NCBI RefSeq assembly: GCF_029256985.1
Contig: NZ_JARIDQ010000072.1
Span: 1 to 38,491 of the forward strand
Direction: 5' to 3'
From: Otariodibacter sp.
GTDB lineage: Bacteria > Pseudomonadota > Gammaproteobacteria > Enterobacterales > Pasteurellaceae
DNA length: 38,491 nt
A program made the position numbers and the translations under genes. Below, piece after piece: positions 1 through 9,036 of the stretch; the first letter of the stretch is position 1, and each line of letters starts with the position of its first letter. The notes under the pieces were generated by a model. The model made no database searches. It was not told the DNA's origin and saw nothing but the letters and a program-made list of their open reading frames with translations.

Positions 1-888
1 ATGAACATCCAAAACCTAAAACTATTCTTAGATATTATCAACACTCATAGTTTTATTCGCACAGCGGAGAAAAATCATATGAGTGCGTCTACGCTTTCTC
101 GACATATTCAAAGAATGGAAGAGGAAATTGGACAACCATTGTTATTACGAGATAATCGACAGGTTATTTTAACGGAAGCGGGTAGGAAATTTTTAAGTTT
201 TGCAGAGCAAACTTGGCTTTCTTGGCAGCAAATTCAACAAGAATTATCCCAAAAACAAAATGAATTAGAAGGGGAACTTAAGCTATTTTGTTCTGTAACT
301 GCCGCTTATAGTCACTTGCCTAAAATACTAGAACGATTTAGACAACGCTATCCCAAAGTAGAAATTAAATTAAGTACGGGCGATCCAGCTAAAGCATTAA
401 ATACCGTACAATCATTAAAATCTGATCTAGCTTTAGCAGGTAAACCTGAATTTCTGCCACATAATATTGCTTTTCAATTTATTGATGATATAAGCCTATC
501 GTTAGTTGTACCAAAAATCACTTGTCTTGCAACTAAATTACTCAAATACTCCCCTATTGATTGGCAACATATCCCTTTTATTTTACCTGTAGAAGGTCCT
601 GCTCGTCAGCGAATAGAACATTGGTTTAAATTACAAAAAATCCGTAAACCACAAATTTATGCAACCGTTGAAGGCCATGAAGCTATATTATCTATGGTTG
701 CAGTCGGTTGTGGTGTGGCAATGCTTCCTGATGTCGTGGTACAACATAGTGCTGTAAGCGATCAAGTATCCTTCTTTTTACCCGATATTGCGATTAAACC
801 TTTTGAGTTAGGCGTTTGTGTTCAACATAGACGCTTAAAAGAGCCTATTATTCAAGCTTTTTGGAAGTTGCTGTCTGCTCTAGATTGA
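1..888 (+). CDS. ilvY: LysR-type transcriptional activator IlvY
   Basis: LysR-family regulator; in enteric bacteria IlvY activates ilvC (ketol-acid reductoisomerase) when acetolactate or acetohydroxybutyrate accumulates. The N-terminal winged helix-turn-helix covers about residues 1-60, with STLSRHIQRMEEEIGQPLL as recognition-helix region and wing. The effector domain holds IlvY-diagnostic stretches: FCSVTAAYSHLP near residue 97, EIKLSTGDPAKA near 121, and VEGHEAILSMVAVGCGVAMLP. Length (295 aa) is normal for the family. The ATG is the first base of the window, so the upstream region, where a divergent ilvC would be expected, cannot be seen. The stop lies 61 bp before upp, which has its own ribosome-binding site. 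The assignment rests on recalled similarity to E. coli IlvY and is strong. Confidence 0.92.
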   Translation: MNIQNLKLFLDIINTHSFIRTAEKNHMSASTLSRHIQRMEEEIGQPLLLRDNRQVILTEAGRKFLSFAEQTWLSWQQIQQELSQKQNELEGELKLFCSVTAAYSHLPKILERFRQRYPKVEIKLSTGDPAKALNTVQSLKSDLALAGKPEFLPHNIAFQFIDDISLSLVVPKITCLATKLLKYSPIDWQHIPFILPVEGPARQRIEHWFKLQKIRKPQIYATVEGHEAILSMVAVGCGVAMLPDVVVQHSAVSDQVSFFLPDIAIKPFELGVCVQHRRLKEPIIQAFWKLLSALD

Positions 889-949
889 ATCTCATACTGC
901 AACAATTTGATAAAATCAGTTAATTAAAAAATCAGAATAAGGAGAAAAA

Positions 950-1576
950 ATGAAAATCGTTGAAGTTAAGCACCCGCTTGTAAAACATAAACTAGGTTTA
1001 ATGCGTGCTGGTGATGTTAATACCAAAAACTTCCGTGAATTGGCCACTGAAGTTGGTAGCTTGTTAACCTATGAAGCAACCGCAGATTTAGAAACTGAGA
1101 AAGTTACTATCGAAGGTTGGAATGGTCCAGTTGAAATTGACCGCATTAAAGGTAAAAAAGTAACGGTTGTTCCTATTTTACGTGCGGGTTTAGGGATGAT
1201 GGATGGTGTACTTGAACATATGCCAAGTGCAAGAATTAGTGTAGTGGGAATGTATCGTAATGAAGAAACCCTTGAGCCAGTTCCTTACTTCACAAAATTA
1301 GCGAATGATGTGGAAGAACGTCTTGCTATTATTGTAGACCCAATGCTTGCAACAGGTGGTTCAATGATTGCAACCATTGATTTACTCAAAAATGCTGGAT
1401 GTAAAAATATCAAAGTGCTAGTGCTTGTAGCTGCACCAGAAGGGATTAAAGCATTAGAAGCAGCTCATCCTGATGTAGAACTTTATACTGCTTCAATAGA
1501 TAGCCACTTAAACGAACAGGGTTATATTATCCCTGGTTTAGGTGATGCGGGTGATAAGATTTTTGGTACAAAATAA
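950..1576 (+). CDS. upp: Uracil phosphoribosyltransferase
   Basis: Cytosolic pyrimidine-salvage enzyme converting uracil and PRPP to UMP and pyrophosphate. The 208-aa length is the family norm. The PRPP-binding loop is visible as [18 protein letters not shown] around residues 128-145, and the uracil-binding C-terminus as [18 protein letters not shown]. The ATG follows a good Shine-Dalgarno sequence (AAGGAG, 941-946). The gene is monocistronic as seen here: ilvY ends 61 bp upstream and a strong hairpin terminator follows the stop. The uracil permease gene (uraA) that often accompanies upp is not present downstream. Confidence 0.97.
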   Translation: MKIVEVKHPLVKHKLGLMRAGDVNTKNFRELATEVGSLLTYEATADLETEKVTIEGWNGPVEIDRIKGKKVTVVPILRAGLGMMDGVLEHMPSARISVVGMYRNEETLEPVPYFTKLANDVEERLAIIVDPMLATGGSMIATIDLLKNAGCKNIKVLVLVAAPEGIKALEAAHPDVELYTASIDSHLNEQGYIIPGLGDAGDKIFGTK

Positions 1577-1588
1577 GTATTAATTATA

Positions 1589-1629
1589 TTAGACGCTATA
1601 AAACCATACTTTATAGCGTCTAATTTTCT
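1589..1629 (+). terminator. Rho-independent terminator after upp
   Basis: Perfect inverted repeat TTAGACGCTATAAA (1589-1602) and TTTATAGCGTCTAA (1610-1623) with a 7-base loop, followed on the plus strand by a T-rich run. It lies 13 bp after the upp stop. The convergent minus-strand TPM gene ends at 1630, so the hairpin may serve both transcripts; the T-tail is better on the plus strand. Confidence 0.85.
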
Positions 1630-2379
1630 TTACCAACTCCCACCAGCACCGCCACCACCAGTGCTTCCACCGCCAAAACCACCGCTAGAACCTCCGCCAA
1701 AGCCTCCACTGCTATGACCAAAACCACTAGAGCGACTATGGCGTATTACTCTACCTAGATCGCCTGAACTAATATAAACTCCATTTCTTCTATTAAAACC
1801 GCCAAACACAAAGAAAATAATTATGGCAAAGAATATGAATATTAAAAAATCGTTCGGATCATTTTCATCTTGATTCTCTAAAGGTTGATATTCCCCTTGC
1901 GTTGCTGCAATGATAGAAGATAAACCTTTTGCAATACCTTCTGCATAACGATTTTCTTTAAAATATGGAGTGATATCATTACGAATAATTGATGATGCGA
2001 TTGCATCCGGTAATACCCCCTCTAAGCCTCGACCTGTGGCAATAAATAATTTGTGATCATTTTTTGCAACTAAAAGTAGTACGCCATTATTCTCTTTTTT
2101 CCGTCCAATACCCCACTTATTAAATAAATTATGAGTGTAACTAGAAATAGTTTCACCTTCTGTACTCGCTATGATCACAACCGCAATTTGAGAACTTGTT
2201 TTTGTGCCATAATCTACCAACGCATTTTCTAGTGTCCGTTGATCTTGTGGGCTTAATGTTTGGGTATAATCTGTTACATAACGAAAAGGATTGGGTACAC
2301 TAGGATATTCTGCCGAACTCAATGCAGAAAAACTGAACAGTGCTAAGGAAAGTATTAATTGGTAATATCGCTTTATCAT
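1630..2379 (-). CDS. TPM-domain protein with glycine-rich tail (YgcG-like)
   Basis: Exported, membrane-anchored protein of the TPM_phosphatase family (DUF477). The signal peptide covers about residues 1-23 (hydrophobic LILSLALFSFSALSSA). The TPM domain spans about 25-155 and includes RTLENALVDYGTKTSSQIAV and GIGRKKENNGVLLLVAKNDH. One transmembrane segment (FLIFIFFAIIIFFVFGGF) lies near 178-195, followed by the Gly/Ser-rich tail ending GGAGGSW that is typical of YgcG proteins. The start overlaps the stop of the preceding TPM gene by 4 bp (ATGA), indicating translational coupling in a lemA-TPM-TPM operon. Some TPM domains have acid-phosphatase activity, but the function of bacterial YgcG is unsettled. 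A role in envelope homeostasis with LemA is inference. Confidence 0.85.
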   Translation of the reverse strand: MIKRYYQLILSLALFSFSALSSAEYPSVPNPFRYVTDYTQTLSPQDQRTLENALVDYGTKTSSQIAVVIIASTEGETISSYTHNLFNKWGIGRKKENNGVLLLVAKNDHKLFIATGRGLEGVLPDAIASSIIRNDITPYFKENRYAEGIAKGLSSIIAATQGEYQPLENQDENDPNDFLIFIFFAIIIFFVFGGFNRRNGVYISSGDLGRVIRHSRSSGFGHSSGGFGGGSSGGFGGGSTGGGGAGGSW

Positions 2380-2822
2380 TTGATGATCACCTCATTAGGT
2401 AACTCATTTTTATCATCTGTTTGAATCGGAAAATATGTTTTCAGCTGTTGCTCAACTTGCTGAATTCCCTTGCAAATAGCAAGGGTAAAGTCACCATTCT
2501 GACAATCGGCTTTCATTACTTGATAAACTGACTCCCAAAATGATTCTCCTACTTTTTGGTGAATCCCCTCATCACCTACTATCGCCATTAAACGAGGTTT
2601 AAACGATAAATAAATTAATACACCATTGCGATCTTTTGTTTCTCGCATCGTTAATTCATCAAATAGCTGATTGGCTCGATCGATAGGTGAATTAGATTTT
2701 ACTTTACGCTCTACCACCACTCTCAATTCAGCAGAGGTTTGTTTTTCTAAATGTGAAATTGCTTGTTCTATCTGTTGTGTATCAATCGGTAATTTCTTAT
2801 TAAGAAGATCAAATAATCCCAT
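2376..2822 (-). CDS. Small TPM-domain protein
   Basis: 148-aa protein consisting almost wholly of a TPM (DUF477) domain. The core HLEKQTSAELRVVVERKVKS near residues 24-43 is followed by DRNGVLIYLSFKPRLMAIVGDEGIHQ. There is no signal peptide and no membrane segment, unlike the partner gene downstream. It sits between lemA and the YgcG-like gene, overlapping the latter by 4 bp. Paired TPM proteins, one soluble and one membrane-anchored, beside LemA are a recurring arrangement in proteobacteria. No enzymatic function can be given from the sequence. Confidence 0.82.
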   Translation of the reverse strand: MGLFDLLNKKLPIDTQQIEQAISHLEKQTSAELRVVVERKVKSNSPIDRANQLFDELTMRETKDRNGVLIYLSFKPRLMAIVGDEGIHQKVGESFWESVYQVMKADCQNGDFTLAICKGIQQVEQQLKTYFPIQTDDKNELPNEVIIK

Positions 2823-2860
2823 AATTTCCTCAGTAAAATAAGCTTTGTTTTATAAAAATA

Positions 2861-2890
2861 ATCCCATTATTTGCAAAAAAATAATGGGAT
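2861..2890 (-). terminator. Hairpin between lemA and the TPM genes
   Basis: Inverted repeat ATCCCATTATT (2861-2871) and AATAATGGGAT (2880-2890) with an 8-base loop. On the minus strand it is followed by TATTTTTATAAAA. It lies between the lemA stop (2922) and the next start (2822), so it is a candidate partial terminator that lowers TPM expression relative to lemA. Confidence 0.6.
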
Positions 2891-2921
2891 CCTACCGCTT
2901 ATCTCTTTGCTTTAGCCCACT

Positions 2922-3512
2922 TTAGTTAAAATTAACTACGGGAGCTTTTTCCGCACCAGCGTCTGCTTTAAATTGAGGCTTAGTTTCAAAACCAAATAAT
3001 AAAGCGACAAATTTTGTCGGCACTTGACGAACTTTTTGATTATATTCTTTCACCGCATTATTAAAATTATTACGTTCTACGTTAATACGATTCTCAGTTC
3101 CTTCAATCTGAGCTTGTAAATTGAGGAAACCTTCATTCGCTTTTAACTCTGGATATCGCTCAACACTGACTAATAAGCGTGATAATGCTGAATTTAATCC
3201 TTGTTGTGCTTGTTGGAATTGAGCTAACTGCTCTTCTGTTGCATTACTTGGGTCAATATGCGTTTGAGTGGCTTTCGCTCTCGCCTCAATAACTTGCGTT
3301 ATAGTTTCTTGTTCAAAATTCGCTTGACCTTTCACCGTATTGACTAAATTTGGAATTAAATCTGCACGGCGTTGATAAGCTGATTCCACATTCCCCCACA
3401 CAGAATTAATGCTCTCTTCAGCTTTAACTAAACCGTTATAACTATTGCTTAAAGTGAATCCACCAATAATGACAATAACTGCAATAATAATGAGTGTTTT
3501 CCATTTTTTCAT
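2922..3512 (-). CDS. lemA: LemA family protein
   Basis: LemA-family protein of 196 aa, the usual length. One N-terminal transmembrane helix (about residues 7-23, LIIIAVIVIIGGFTLSN) has the rest outside the cytoplasm. The diagnostic helical core is clear: SINSVWGNVESAYQRRADLIPNLVNTVKG near residues 35-63, RYPELKANEGFLNLQAQIEGTENRINVERNNFN near 118-150, and FVALLFGF near the end. It is the first gene of a lemA-TPM-TPM operon. The molecular function of LemA is not established. Confidence 0.92.
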   Translation of the reverse strand: MKKWKTLIIIAVIVIIGGFTLSNSYNGLVKAEESINSVWGNVESAYQRRADLIPNLVNTVKGQANFEQETITQVIEARAKATQTHIDPSNATEEQLAQFQQAQQGLNSALSRLLVSVERYPELKANEGFLNLQAQIEGTENRINVERNNFNNAVKEYNQKVRQVPTKFVALLFGFETKPQFKADAGAEKAPVVNFN

Positions 3513-3526
3513 TTCATTTACCTTTT

Positions 3527-3554
3527 GTTGTTAAAAAGCTGGTTGTTAAAAAGC
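3527..3554. repeat. Two 13-bp direct repeats in the lemA leader
   Basis: GTTGTTAAAAAGC occurs at 3527-3539 and again at 3542-3554 (15-bp period), just upstream of the lemA ribosome-binding site on the minus strand. It could be an accidental duplication or a tandem regulator site; nothing else supports either reading. Confidence 0.5.
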
Positions 3555-3577
3555 GATATGAATAAGTATAGATAAAA

Positions 3578-4624
3578 CTACACTTTATCCAATTCTTTTT
3601 CCGTTGATTTATTAAATATTTTATCTTTTAACACACCTAATAATTGTTGTCTAATTTCAGCAAGTTTAGGTCGTTCATTTTTATTAAACGCCACAGGACG
3701 ACAAAACTCCATCGCTTTAATCCCTAATCTTGCAGTTAATATCCCTGCCCCCATTCCTTGTGCTGCCCGCATAGATAATTTTGCGGTAAGATTTTGTGAA
3801 AAAAATTCCATTCCCACATCTGTCATAATTTCAGTCGCACCCGCAAATACCATATTGGTAAGCACCATTCTAAAGAGTTTTAAACGGCTAAAATAGCCTA
3901 ATTCCATCCCATAAACTCGAGTGATTTTATTCACTAAGGCAATATTACGCCATGCCATCATTAAGACATCAACTATTGCTAATGGACTTACTGCAACAAT
4001 AATCATATTTTCTATGGCACTTTGACTAATCATTCTTTTTGCTTGGCTATCTAATGGAATAAGTACATTCTGGCTAAATAGATAAAGCACTTCTTGGCTG
4101 TTATATCCTTGGTCTAATTGGCTTTTCCAACGTTTTTCTGCCTGAGCTATCATTGGCGTTTGGGATAAATTTTGAATCACCGATTGACAAAACTCTGTCG
4201 CCATCTCACCGCTTACATTATTTTTATCAACTAACCATTGCTGGGTCATTTGCTGATTTTGATGATGTTTACGCAACCAACGTAGCTTATTCCATTCAAC
4301 AATTAAAGTTCCAATCCCCGTTAAGCTGACACAGAAAAAAACAATAGAGAAAACAAAATAAATCCACTGATGAGCCATCCAAGTATCGATTAACCATTGA
4401 ATAGATTGAGCAATCACTGCGCCACAAAATAAGACTAAAGCACCAAGTAGCACTCGAACCCAGAATCGAGAAGGTTTTAAACTTTCCTCAATAATGAGTT
4501 CAGCTTCGACATTCTTACTCTCTTCTTCTAATTCAACAGACTCTACGGAATCCTCAGAAAATTCCTGCTTAGGTTGTAGTACTGTTTCTTGTTGCTCTTC
4601 TTCACTAAATATTTTTTTATCCAA
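3578..4624 (-). CDS. YcjF-like DUF697/TIGR01620 inner-membrane protein
   Basis: 348-aa membrane protein resembling E. coli YcjF. The N-terminal 55 residues are highly acidic ([29 protein letters not shown]). Two transmembrane helices follow near residues 57-75 ([17 protein letters not shown]) and 88-108 ([21 protein letters not shown]). A C-terminal DUF697-type domain carries [22 protein letters not shown] and [21 protein letters not shown]. The start overlaps the end of dusC by 8 bp, so the two are co-transcribed. YcjF normally accompanies the GTPase-like YcjX; that gene is not next to it here. Function unknown. Confidence 0.82.
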   Translation of the reverse strand: MDKKIFSEEEQQETVLQPKQEFSEDSVESVELEEESKNVEAELIIEESLKPSRFWVRVLLGALVLFCGAVIAQSIQWLIDTWMAHQWIYFVFSIVFFCVSLTGIGTLIVEWNKLRWLRKHHQNQQMTQQWLVDKNNVSGEMATEFCQSVIQNLSQTPMIAQAEKRWKSQLDQGYNSQEVLYLFSQNVLIPLDSQAKRMISQSAIENMIIVAVSPLAIVDVLMMAWRNIALVNKITRVYGMELGYFSRLKLFRMVLTNMVFAGATEIMTDVGMEFFSQNLTAKLSMRAAQGMGAGILTARLGIKAMEFCRPVAFNKNERPKLAEIRQQLLGVLKDKIFNKSTEKELDKV

Positions 4625-5576
4625 ATTTTGCCTCCATAAGCCGATGTTTTAGCCCTTCATAGCCTTGCTCAGTTCTTAATAGTGCAAATAAATCATTTGC
4701 TTCGGGATATTCTTTATCTAAATAACGCAACCACTGCTTAATTCGTGCAATGTGATAAAATCCTTTATTATCTTGTCCATTTTCCATTTGAACGTAGGTA
4801 TATAATAAATCTAGCACTTGTTGCCAAGGCATTTTCGCTTCAGAAAATTTGACTACCTTACTTAAATTAGGGACTTGCAATGCACCTCGCCCGATCATTA
4901 CACTCTCGCAAGCGGTCACTTCCACACATTTTTTTGCAGAATCTACATCCCAAATTTCACCATTTGCAATAACCGGAATAGTGAGTCGCTGACGAATTTC
5001 CGCTATTTTGTGCCAATTAATTCGTTCAGCCCGATAACCATCCATTTTAGTACGTCCGTGAACCGTAATTTCCGTTGCTCCACCTTGTTGCACCGCATCT
5101 ACAATTTCAAAAGCTGAAGAATCAGAATCCCATCCTAATCTCACTTTAACTGAAACAGGCAAATCTTTAGGGACAGCCATTCTCATTGCTTGAGTTGCTC
5201 GATAAATAAGTTCAGGATTTTTAAGAAGCGAAGCTCCACCTTGACTACCATTAACTGTTTTAGATGGACACCCACAATTTAAATCAACACCGTGAGATCC
5301 TAGCTGAATAGCAAGATCCGCATTTTCTGCCAACCATTCAGGATGTTGCCCTAAAATTTGAACTCTAACAGGTGTACCAGACGGGGTAAAGCCTTGATGA
5401 TGTAATTCAGGGCAAAGGCGATAAAAGGTTTTTTTAGGTAATTTTTGATCGACAACTCGTACAAATTCAGAAATACAAAAATCATAATCATTAACTGCAG
5501 TTAACAACTGTCGAACAAAAGGATCTAACACGCCCTGCATTGGTGCAAGAATAACTCGTTTTGGTAAAAATTCCAC
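4617..5576 (-). CDS. dusC: tRNA-dihydrouridine(16) synthase DusC
   Basis: FMN-dependent enzyme reducing U16 in the tRNA D-loop using NADPH. The 319-aa TIM barrel shows the Dus signatures [14 protein letters not shown] at the N-terminus, the catalytic-cysteine motif [19 protein letters not shown] near residue 95, KVRLGWD near 146, [10 protein letters not shown] near 172 and VIANGEIWD near 202. [16 protein letters not shown] favours DusC over DusA or DusB. The start at 5576 is GTG; no closer ATG fits before the conserved barrel start, and the Shine-Dalgarno is weak. The gene begins 16 bp after yjdF, with an imperfect uptake sequence in the gap, and overlaps the YcjF-like gene downstream. Confidence 0.93.
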   Translation of the reverse strand: MEFLPKRVILAPMQGVLDPFVRQLLTAVNDYDFCISEFVRVVDQKLPKKTFYRLCPELHHQGFTPSGTPVRVQILGQHPEWLAENADLAIQLGSHGVDLNCGCPSKTVNGSQGGASLLKNPELIYRATQAMRMAVPKDLPVSVKVRLGWDSDSSAFEIVDAVQQGGATEITVHGRTKMDGYRAERINWHKIAEIRQRLTIPVIANGEIWDVDSAKKCVEVTACESVMIGRGALQVPNLSKVVKFSEAKMPWQQVLDLLYTYVQMENGQDNKGFYHIARIKQWLRYLDKEYPEANDLFALLRTEQGYEGLKHRLMEAKFG

Positions 5577-5592
5577 AGGATCTAACCGCTTG

Positions 5593-6225
5593 TTAGTGAT
5601 AGCGCCGCAAATACAAATCAGGACGAGCGATTAAATAGATAATTAACGCCGTAATAGCACCTAACGTATCCGCTAATATATCCTTTTGAGCATCCCAAAT
5701 ATCGCCTTGCGATCCTAAAAACTCCACTCCTGCCTCACCGCCTTCAATCACTGCATATTGCCATTCAATCAATTCGTAAGTTGCTGCCAATGACATGATA
5801 AAAAATAACGAGAAAAAGAAGGCAACACCTACTCCACATTTACGTTTACGTAGTAGCCATTCCGCCATTGGAAAGCTGTAAAAGCCGATAATATAGTGCG
5901 CCACACGATCAAAATGATTACGCCCTTCTCCAAGAAAAGGCTCTAAATAGACATTTGCCCAATCAAAAGGTACATTTGCAAAAGTATATTTTGCACCGAT
6001 TAAATGCATAATCATCCATAATGACATTAAGAAATAAGCTAACCCACTAAATTGGAAACGTGAATACGTTAACATTAATAGTCCAAATACGATAAAAATT
6101 GGTGTTACTTCCGCATACCACACATCTCTATCTGTCGGATGCCAACCCGACCATATAGATATCACAATCACAACAATAGCTAAAAAAAGTGGTATAACAT
6201 GAGATCGAGACTGCATTATTTCCAA
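5593..6225 (-). CDS. YjdF/DUF2238 family membrane protein
   Basis: 210-aa inner-membrane protein with about five or six hydrophobic helices ([54 protein letters not shown] and others). The DUF2238 signature is visible as [27 protein letters not shown], followed by YELIEWQ and [22 protein letters not shown]. The start overlaps the end of djlA by 10 bp, so it is probably translated from the djlA transcript. No function is known for the family. Confidence 0.85.
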   Translation of the reverse strand: MEIMQSRSHVIPLFLAIVVIVISIWSGWHPTDRDVWYAEVTPIFIVFGLLMLTYSRFQFSGLAYFLMSLWMIMHLIGAKYTFANVPFDWANVYLEPFLGEGRNHFDRVAHYIIGFYSFPMAEWLLRKRKCGVGVAFFFSLFFIMSLAATYELIEWQYAVIEGGEAGVEFLGSQGDIWDAQKDILADTLGAITALIIYLIARPDLYLRRYH

Positions 6226-7082
6226 CCTTTTGCTTTACAAATTAAGTCATAAGCTGCTTGAATTTGTTGTGCTTTTTCTTTCGCAACTTCCATCATTTCT
6301 GGTGGTAATCCTTTTGCAACCAATTTATCTGGGTGATGTTCATTCATTAACTTACGATAAGCTCTTTTTACTGTTGTTTGATCACTATTGGCATCAACAC
6401 CTAACACACTATATGCATCTTCCAAGGTTGGACCTTTGTTATAGGATTGCTGATATCCACCACTCTGCCCTTGATAATGCCCTTCTTGCTGTGAAGAATA
6501 TTGCTCGTATTGGTACTGTCCTGAACGAAAACGTTGTGCAGCTGCTATCATTGCTAACATTTGCTCAAACTGGAATTTAGACATTCCTAATGCTTCCGCA
6601 ATCGTAAACAAAATTTTCTGTTCATTAATATCAATAGTGCCATCTTGTAAGGCTGCTTGCATTTGTACTTCAACAAAGAAACGTAATAAATCCCTACGTT
6701 GCCCACAGGCTTCTCTAAACTCTTTAATCACTTGACGTAAAGGAAAATCAGCATTCTTTCCTAAGGTAAACGCTTTTTGTGCGAGTTGCTGACTTTGAGT
6801 ATCCAATTTCATTTGAATCATAAGTCTTCTTGCAAGTTCAATATCGTCTTCAGTTACTCGGCCTTTAGACTTAGAAATATGACCTAATACAGCAAATGTT
6901 GTTTGAATAAAGATAGATTGACGAGTTAATGCCTTACCAAATACAGAGGAAGAAACCGACCCTAATTCATATAATTTTTTATCAGCCCAATGACCAATAA
7001 TTACACCAAGTAGCCCTCCAAAAAAACCACCCAAAAACTTATAACCGATGAAAAATCCCAAAAGTTTTCCAATAAACTGCAT
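6216..7082 (-). CDS. djlA: Co-chaperone protein DjlA
   Basis: Membrane-anchored J-domain protein that stimulates DnaK. The 288-aa chain has the order of E. coli DjlA. A Gly-rich N-terminal membrane segment (GKLLGFFIGYKFLGGFFGGL, residues 5-24) comes first, then a TerB-like helical domain (RVTEDDIELARRLMIQMKL to about residue 175) and a Gln/Tyr/Gly-rich linker (QYQYEQYSSQQEGHYQGQSG). The C-terminal J domain begins with AYSVLGVDANSDQTTVKRAYRKL and carries the HPD motif in NEHHPDKL. It is the first gene of a djlA-yjdF-dusC-ycjF run on the minus strand. In E. coli, DjlA overexpression feeds the Rcs envelope-stress pathway; whether that applies here is unknown. Confidence 0.94.
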   Translation of the reverse strand: MQFIGKLLGFFIGYKFLGGFFGGLLGVIIGHWADKKLYELGSVSSSVFGKALTRQSIFIQTTFAVLGHISKSKGRVTEDDIELARRLMIQMKLDTQSQQLAQKAFTLGKNADFPLRQVIKEFREACGQRRDLLRFFVEVQMQAALQDGTIDINEQKILFTIAEALGMSKFQFEQMLAMIAAAQRFRSGQYQYEQYSSQQEGHYQGQSGGYQQSYNKGPTLEDAYSVLGVDANSDQTTVKRAYRKLMNEHHPDKLVAKGLPPEMMEVAKEKAQQIQAAYDLICKAKGWK

Positions 7083-7158
7083 AGCTAGCCCTTTCTATTA
7101 AATTTTCATCTATTTTAACGGAAAAAAAATAAAAATACGAAATAGATTATTTATAAAA

Positions 7159-7190
7159 AAATAAAGCCTCGAAAAATCGAGGCTTTATTT
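7159..7190 (-). terminator. Terminator of the tol-pal operon
   Basis: Near-ideal hairpin with arms AAATAAAGCCTCGA (7159-7172) and TCGAGGCTTTATTT (7177-7190) and an AAAA loop. It lies 18 bp beyond the pal stop on the minus strand. The A/T ends of the stem make it usable in both directions, but only pal ends into it. Confidence 0.88.
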
Positions 7191-7207
7191 AAAATATTAT
7201 GCAAAAA

Positions 7208-7684
7208 TTAGTATTCTAATACTGCACGACGGTTTTTTGCATAATCAGCTTCTGTATGACCTAATACTGCTGGTTTTTCTTCACCATAAGAAACTGTTGA
7301 AACATTTGTTGCACCTTTAGATGCTAAATAATTTTTTACTGCATCTGCACGGCGTTGTCCTAATGCGATATTGTACTCAGGTGTACCACGCTCATCAGCA
7401 TGACCTGCAATAGTAACATTACCACTTGTAGAATTTAAATATTGTGCATGTGCATCTAATAAATTTTGATATTCACCTTCAACATCATAACGATCAAAAC
7501 CGAAATAAACTGTATTATAACGAGTTTGTAAATCTTGAACTGACATACCACCAAAAGTTTGAGTAGTTGTATTTGCTGTTGTTGTTGCTGTTGTTGCTGC
7601 TGCATCATCATTGCTTGAACTACTACATGCTGCCAAAACAAAAGCTGGTGCCGCAATCATTAATACTTTAGCTAGTTTTTTCAT
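7208..7684 (-). CDS. pal: Peptidoglycan-associated lipoprotein Pal
   Basis: Outer-membrane lipoprotein that binds peptidoglycan and TolB, the terminal partner of the Tol-Pal system. The 158-aa precursor has a lipoprotein signal peptide with lipobox LAAC, so Cys20 is the lipidation site. A low-complexity Ser/Ala/Thr linker follows (about residues 21-45, encoded by a run of near-identical Thr/Ala codons), then the OmpA-like domain. That domain contains [14 protein letters not shown] and the peptidoglycan-binding core [20 protein letters not shown] near residues 91-110. It lies 20 bp after tolB in operon order and ends at a strong terminator. Confidence 0.97.
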   Translation of the reverse strand: MKKLAKVLMIAAPAFVLAACSSSSNDDAAATTATTTANTTTQTFGGMSVQDLQTRYNTVYFGFDRYDVEGEYQNLLDAHAQYLNSTSGNVTIAGHADERGTPEYNIALGQRRADAVKNYLASKGATNVSTVSYGEEKPAVLGHTEADYAKNRRAVLEY

Positions 7685-7703
7685 TTTGTTCTCCTAAAAA
7701 GAA

Positions 7704-8990
7704 TTATTGTTTAGTCAAATACGGTGACCAAGCAGGGAACTTATATTGCCCACCTACACCCGGCAAGTTAGCTTTAAAACGGCCATCTGCTGACACCAAT
7801 TGTAGCACTTTGCTCACACCTTTGGTAGAGCTATAAATAACCATAGTACCATTTGGCGAAATACTTGGACTTTCATCTAAAAACGTAGAGCTTAGTACTT
7901 CCGTGCTACCTGAAACCAAGTCACGCTTTACAATTTTATCGCTTGAAACCATGATTAAATTCTTACCATCTGAGGAAATCTTACCACTACCACTTCCTCC
8001 GATTAAGCTGATGTTACCACCCGATAGATTCATGCTATAAACTTGAGGTGCTCCTCCACGATCTGAAGTAAATAAAATTCTACTTCCATCAGGTGACCAA
8101 CTTGGCTCTGTATTATTTCCTTGTCCTCTGGTTAATTGTTTAATTCCACCGCCATTTGCATTAGCAATATAAATATTTAATAATCCATCTTGGTTTGATG
8201 CAAATGCTAGCTGAGATCCATCTGGTGAAAATGATGGTGCTCCATTATGTCCTTTTAAAGCTCCTACGACTATACGTTTACCACTACGTATATTATGTAC
8301 CACAACTTGAGGCTTTTTATTTTCAAATGTTACATAAGCTAATTTTGTTCCATCTGGAGACCACTCTGGTGACATAAATGGTTCTTTACTTGAAACTAGA
8401 GTAAAGGCATTAAATCCATCATAATCTGAAACTCGTAATTCGTACGATGATACACCTCGTTGAACTACATAGGCGATTTTAGTTCTAAATGCACCTCGAA
8501 TTTGGGTAATTTTTTCAAAAACTTGATCACTTACAGTATGAGCTCCTAATCTAATTTGTTCAGTTGACACATTAAAAGCACCTTGAGATACAACATTACC
8601 AGCAAATCCTGATGTTCCTAATACATCAACTAACTGATAGGCGATACTATATCCATTACCAGCAGCCTCTACTTGTCCAACAACAACATAATCAGTGCCT
8701 AAAGTAGTCCATTGATCGGGAACGATATCACTAGCTGAACCTGGTTGTGATGGCAATCTATTTCTAGGAATAGGAGAAAATTTTCCACTATTACGTAAAT
8801 CATCAGAAACAATTTGAGCCACATCACTCGGTACTGATACGTTCGTCCTAAAAGGTACTACTGCTATTGGTTGAGATGTATTAATTGCACCATCTACTAA
8901 AATCTGAACATCGGATTCAGCCATAGCAGATACTGCCATAAAACAGCTTATAAGTCCTACGCATTTCTTAAAATATGCGAATAATTTCAT
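7704..8990 (-). CDS. tolB: Tol-Pal system protein TolB
   Basis: Periplasmic beta-propeller protein that shuttles between Pal and TolA. The 428-aa precursor has a signal peptide ending VSAMA at residue 24. The N-terminal TolB domain (about 25-165) includes VDGAINTSQPIAVVPF. Six propeller blades follow with repeated WSPDG or FSPDG signatures (SPEWSPDGTKLAYVT, PSFSPDGSQLAFASN, PSWSPDGSRILFTSDRGG). The end, FPAWSPYL, is typical. It lies between tolA and pal in the standard operon. Length matches E. coli TolB (430 aa). Confidence 0.97.
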   Translation of the reverse strand: MKLFAYFKKCVGLISCFMAVSAMAESDVQILVDGAINTSQPIAVVPFRTNVSVPSDVAQIVSDDLRNSGKFSPIPRNRLPSQPGSASDIVPDQWTTLGTDYVVVGQVEAAGNGYSIAYQLVDVLGTSGFAGNVVSQGAFNVSTEQIRLGAHTVSDQVFEKITQIRGAFRTKIAYVVQRGVSSYELRVSDYDGFNAFTLVSSKEPFMSPEWSPDGTKLAYVTFENKKPQVVVHNIRSGKRIVVGALKGHNGAPSFSPDGSQLAFASNQDGLLNIYIANANGGGIKQLTRGQGNNTEPSWSPDGSRILFTSDRGGAPQVYSMNLSGGNISLIGGSGSGKISSDGKNLIMVSSDKIVKRDLVSGSTEVLSSTFLDESPSISPNGTMVIYSSTKGVSKVLQLVSADGRFKANLPGVGGQYKFPAWSPYLTKQ

Positions 8991-9036
8991 AAATTAACCT
9001 CTAAAATTAAGGAGTTATGGGATAAATTATCAGTAA

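Noticed and set aside
4875..5117. 80-codon plus-strand ORF inside dusC
   Set aside because: Antisense shadow of conserved dusC sequence; no ribosome-binding site.
7456..7656. Poly-glutamine minus-strand ORF
   Set aside because: Out-of-frame reading of the Thr/Ala-rich linker of pal; no start signal of its own.
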